From the NCBI GenBank assembly GCA_964523295.1, contig CAZGAH010000131.1, forward strand, positions 1 through 6,600: a stretch of DNA of 6,600 nt. Reading direction: 5' to 3'. Under the pieces are notes generated by a model that made no database searches, was not told the origin of the DNA, and worked only from the letters and a program-made list of their open reading frames with translations. Made by a program: the position numbers and the translations under genes. Source of the DNA: CAZGAH01 sp964523295 (GTDB lineage: Bacteria; Desulfobacterota; Desulfovibrionia; Desulfovibrionales; Desulfovibrionaceae). Positions 6,443 to 6,600 of the stretch are shown here, in pieces (the stretch's first letter is position 1; each line of letters starts with the position of its first letter).

Positions 6443-6600
6443 GAAATTCGGAGCAGGTCTAGCCGGACAAATCAGGTAGTCTGCGAAAACGAGCCGAACA
6501 CAAGGACCCGCGGCGCGTAGAGGCATGCCGTGTCACGGATGGTTACCAGCACGGGAGATTATCGGACTCGCCTGGCGGTGCTGCCGGAATGGCAGACAGC
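6443..6600 (+). mobile_element. right copy of the repeated element (5' part), truncated by window edge
   Basis: This is the plus-strand partner of the left-edge element, in inverted orientation to it. The recognisable homology begins at GAAATTCGG (6443-6451) and includes the TAGTCTG and GAACACAA blocks (to 6503). It then resumes at 6563 in the coding part after 59 nt (6504-6562), where the left copy has only 2 nt. Those extra bases contain the Shine-Dalgarno and start codon, so this copy seems to be the intact form at its 5' end. The outer boundary is approximate, since similarity fades rather than stopping at a sharp repeat. Calling it mobile is inference; homology to the left edge is seen directly. 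Confidence 0.5.
6530..6600 (+). CDS. 5' end of the repeated element's gene, unknown product (partial)
   Basis: Only about 23 codons are in the window. In-frame stop TAG at 6518-6520 bounds the frame. GTG at 6530 has AGAGG (6519-6523) 6 nt upstream and is my preferred start; ATG at 6539 is the alternative, with 15-nt spacing. From that ATG the protein begins MVTSTGDYRTRLAVLPEWQT. The stretch TRLAVLPEWQTA matches TRLAELEEWKTA of the left-edge pseudogene in 9 of 12 residues, with most base differences giving conservative or synonymous changes, which supports real coding. The product family is not recognisable from this fragment; a transposase is suspected from the repeated-element context. Confidence 0.5.
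   Translation, partial: MSRMVTSTGDYRTRLAVLPEWQT

Noticed and set aside
6575..6600. tRNA-Leu-like start (GCGGTGC then TGCCGGAATGGCAGAC)
   Set aside because: The D-stem would carry a mismatch (C11-A24), the usual G10 is C, and the same bases are explained by codon-aligned homology to the left-edge gene.

Overview
The window is GC-rich and densely coded. It carries a conserved chromosomal segment that fits a delta-type proteobacterium. A Desulfovibrionales-like organism is my inference from overall protein style (a FmdB-type zinc-ribbon protein with a long acidic tail, a cytoplasmic TPR protein of the kind common there, and a type II-looking MurB). No marker gene proves the taxon.

Layout from left to right. 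Positions 1-266 are the truncated, decayed start of a multicopy element reading leftward. Positions 324-704 hold no gene I can support. At 705-1850 (+) lies an exported lytic transglycosylase with a signal peptide, a long Pro/Gly/Ala-rich linker and a C-terminal SLT domain. It converges on a minus-strand cluster that, in transcription order, reads: TPR protein (6262-5318), recJ (5194-3443), a FmdB-family zinc-ribbon protein (3470-2970) and murB (2908-1952). recJ and the zinc-ribbon gene overlap by 28 nt, with a strong Shine-Dalgarno for the second inside the first. A sigma70-like promoter (TTGACA, 17 nt, TATCCT) lies upstream of the TPR gene and could drive the whole cluster. At 6443-6600 a second, apparently healthier copy of the left-edge element begins and reads rightward out of the window.

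Functionally, murB (precursor synthesis) and the lytic transglycosylase (wall cleavage) both concern peptidoglycan. RecJ is single-strand DNA exonuclease machinery. The zinc-ribbon and TPR proteins have no assigned biochemical role. The four minus-strand genes look like an ordinary housekeeping operon.

The most notable signal is not a gene but the relation between the two window edges. They hold diverged, oppositely oriented copies of the same leader plus gene start (31/38 identical bases in the coding part, and 9 of 12 residues). The left copy appears broken by a 57-nt deletion across the translation start and by a 1-nt frameshift. I found no CRISPR array, rRNA or tRNA, and no convincing new defence or biosynthetic system.
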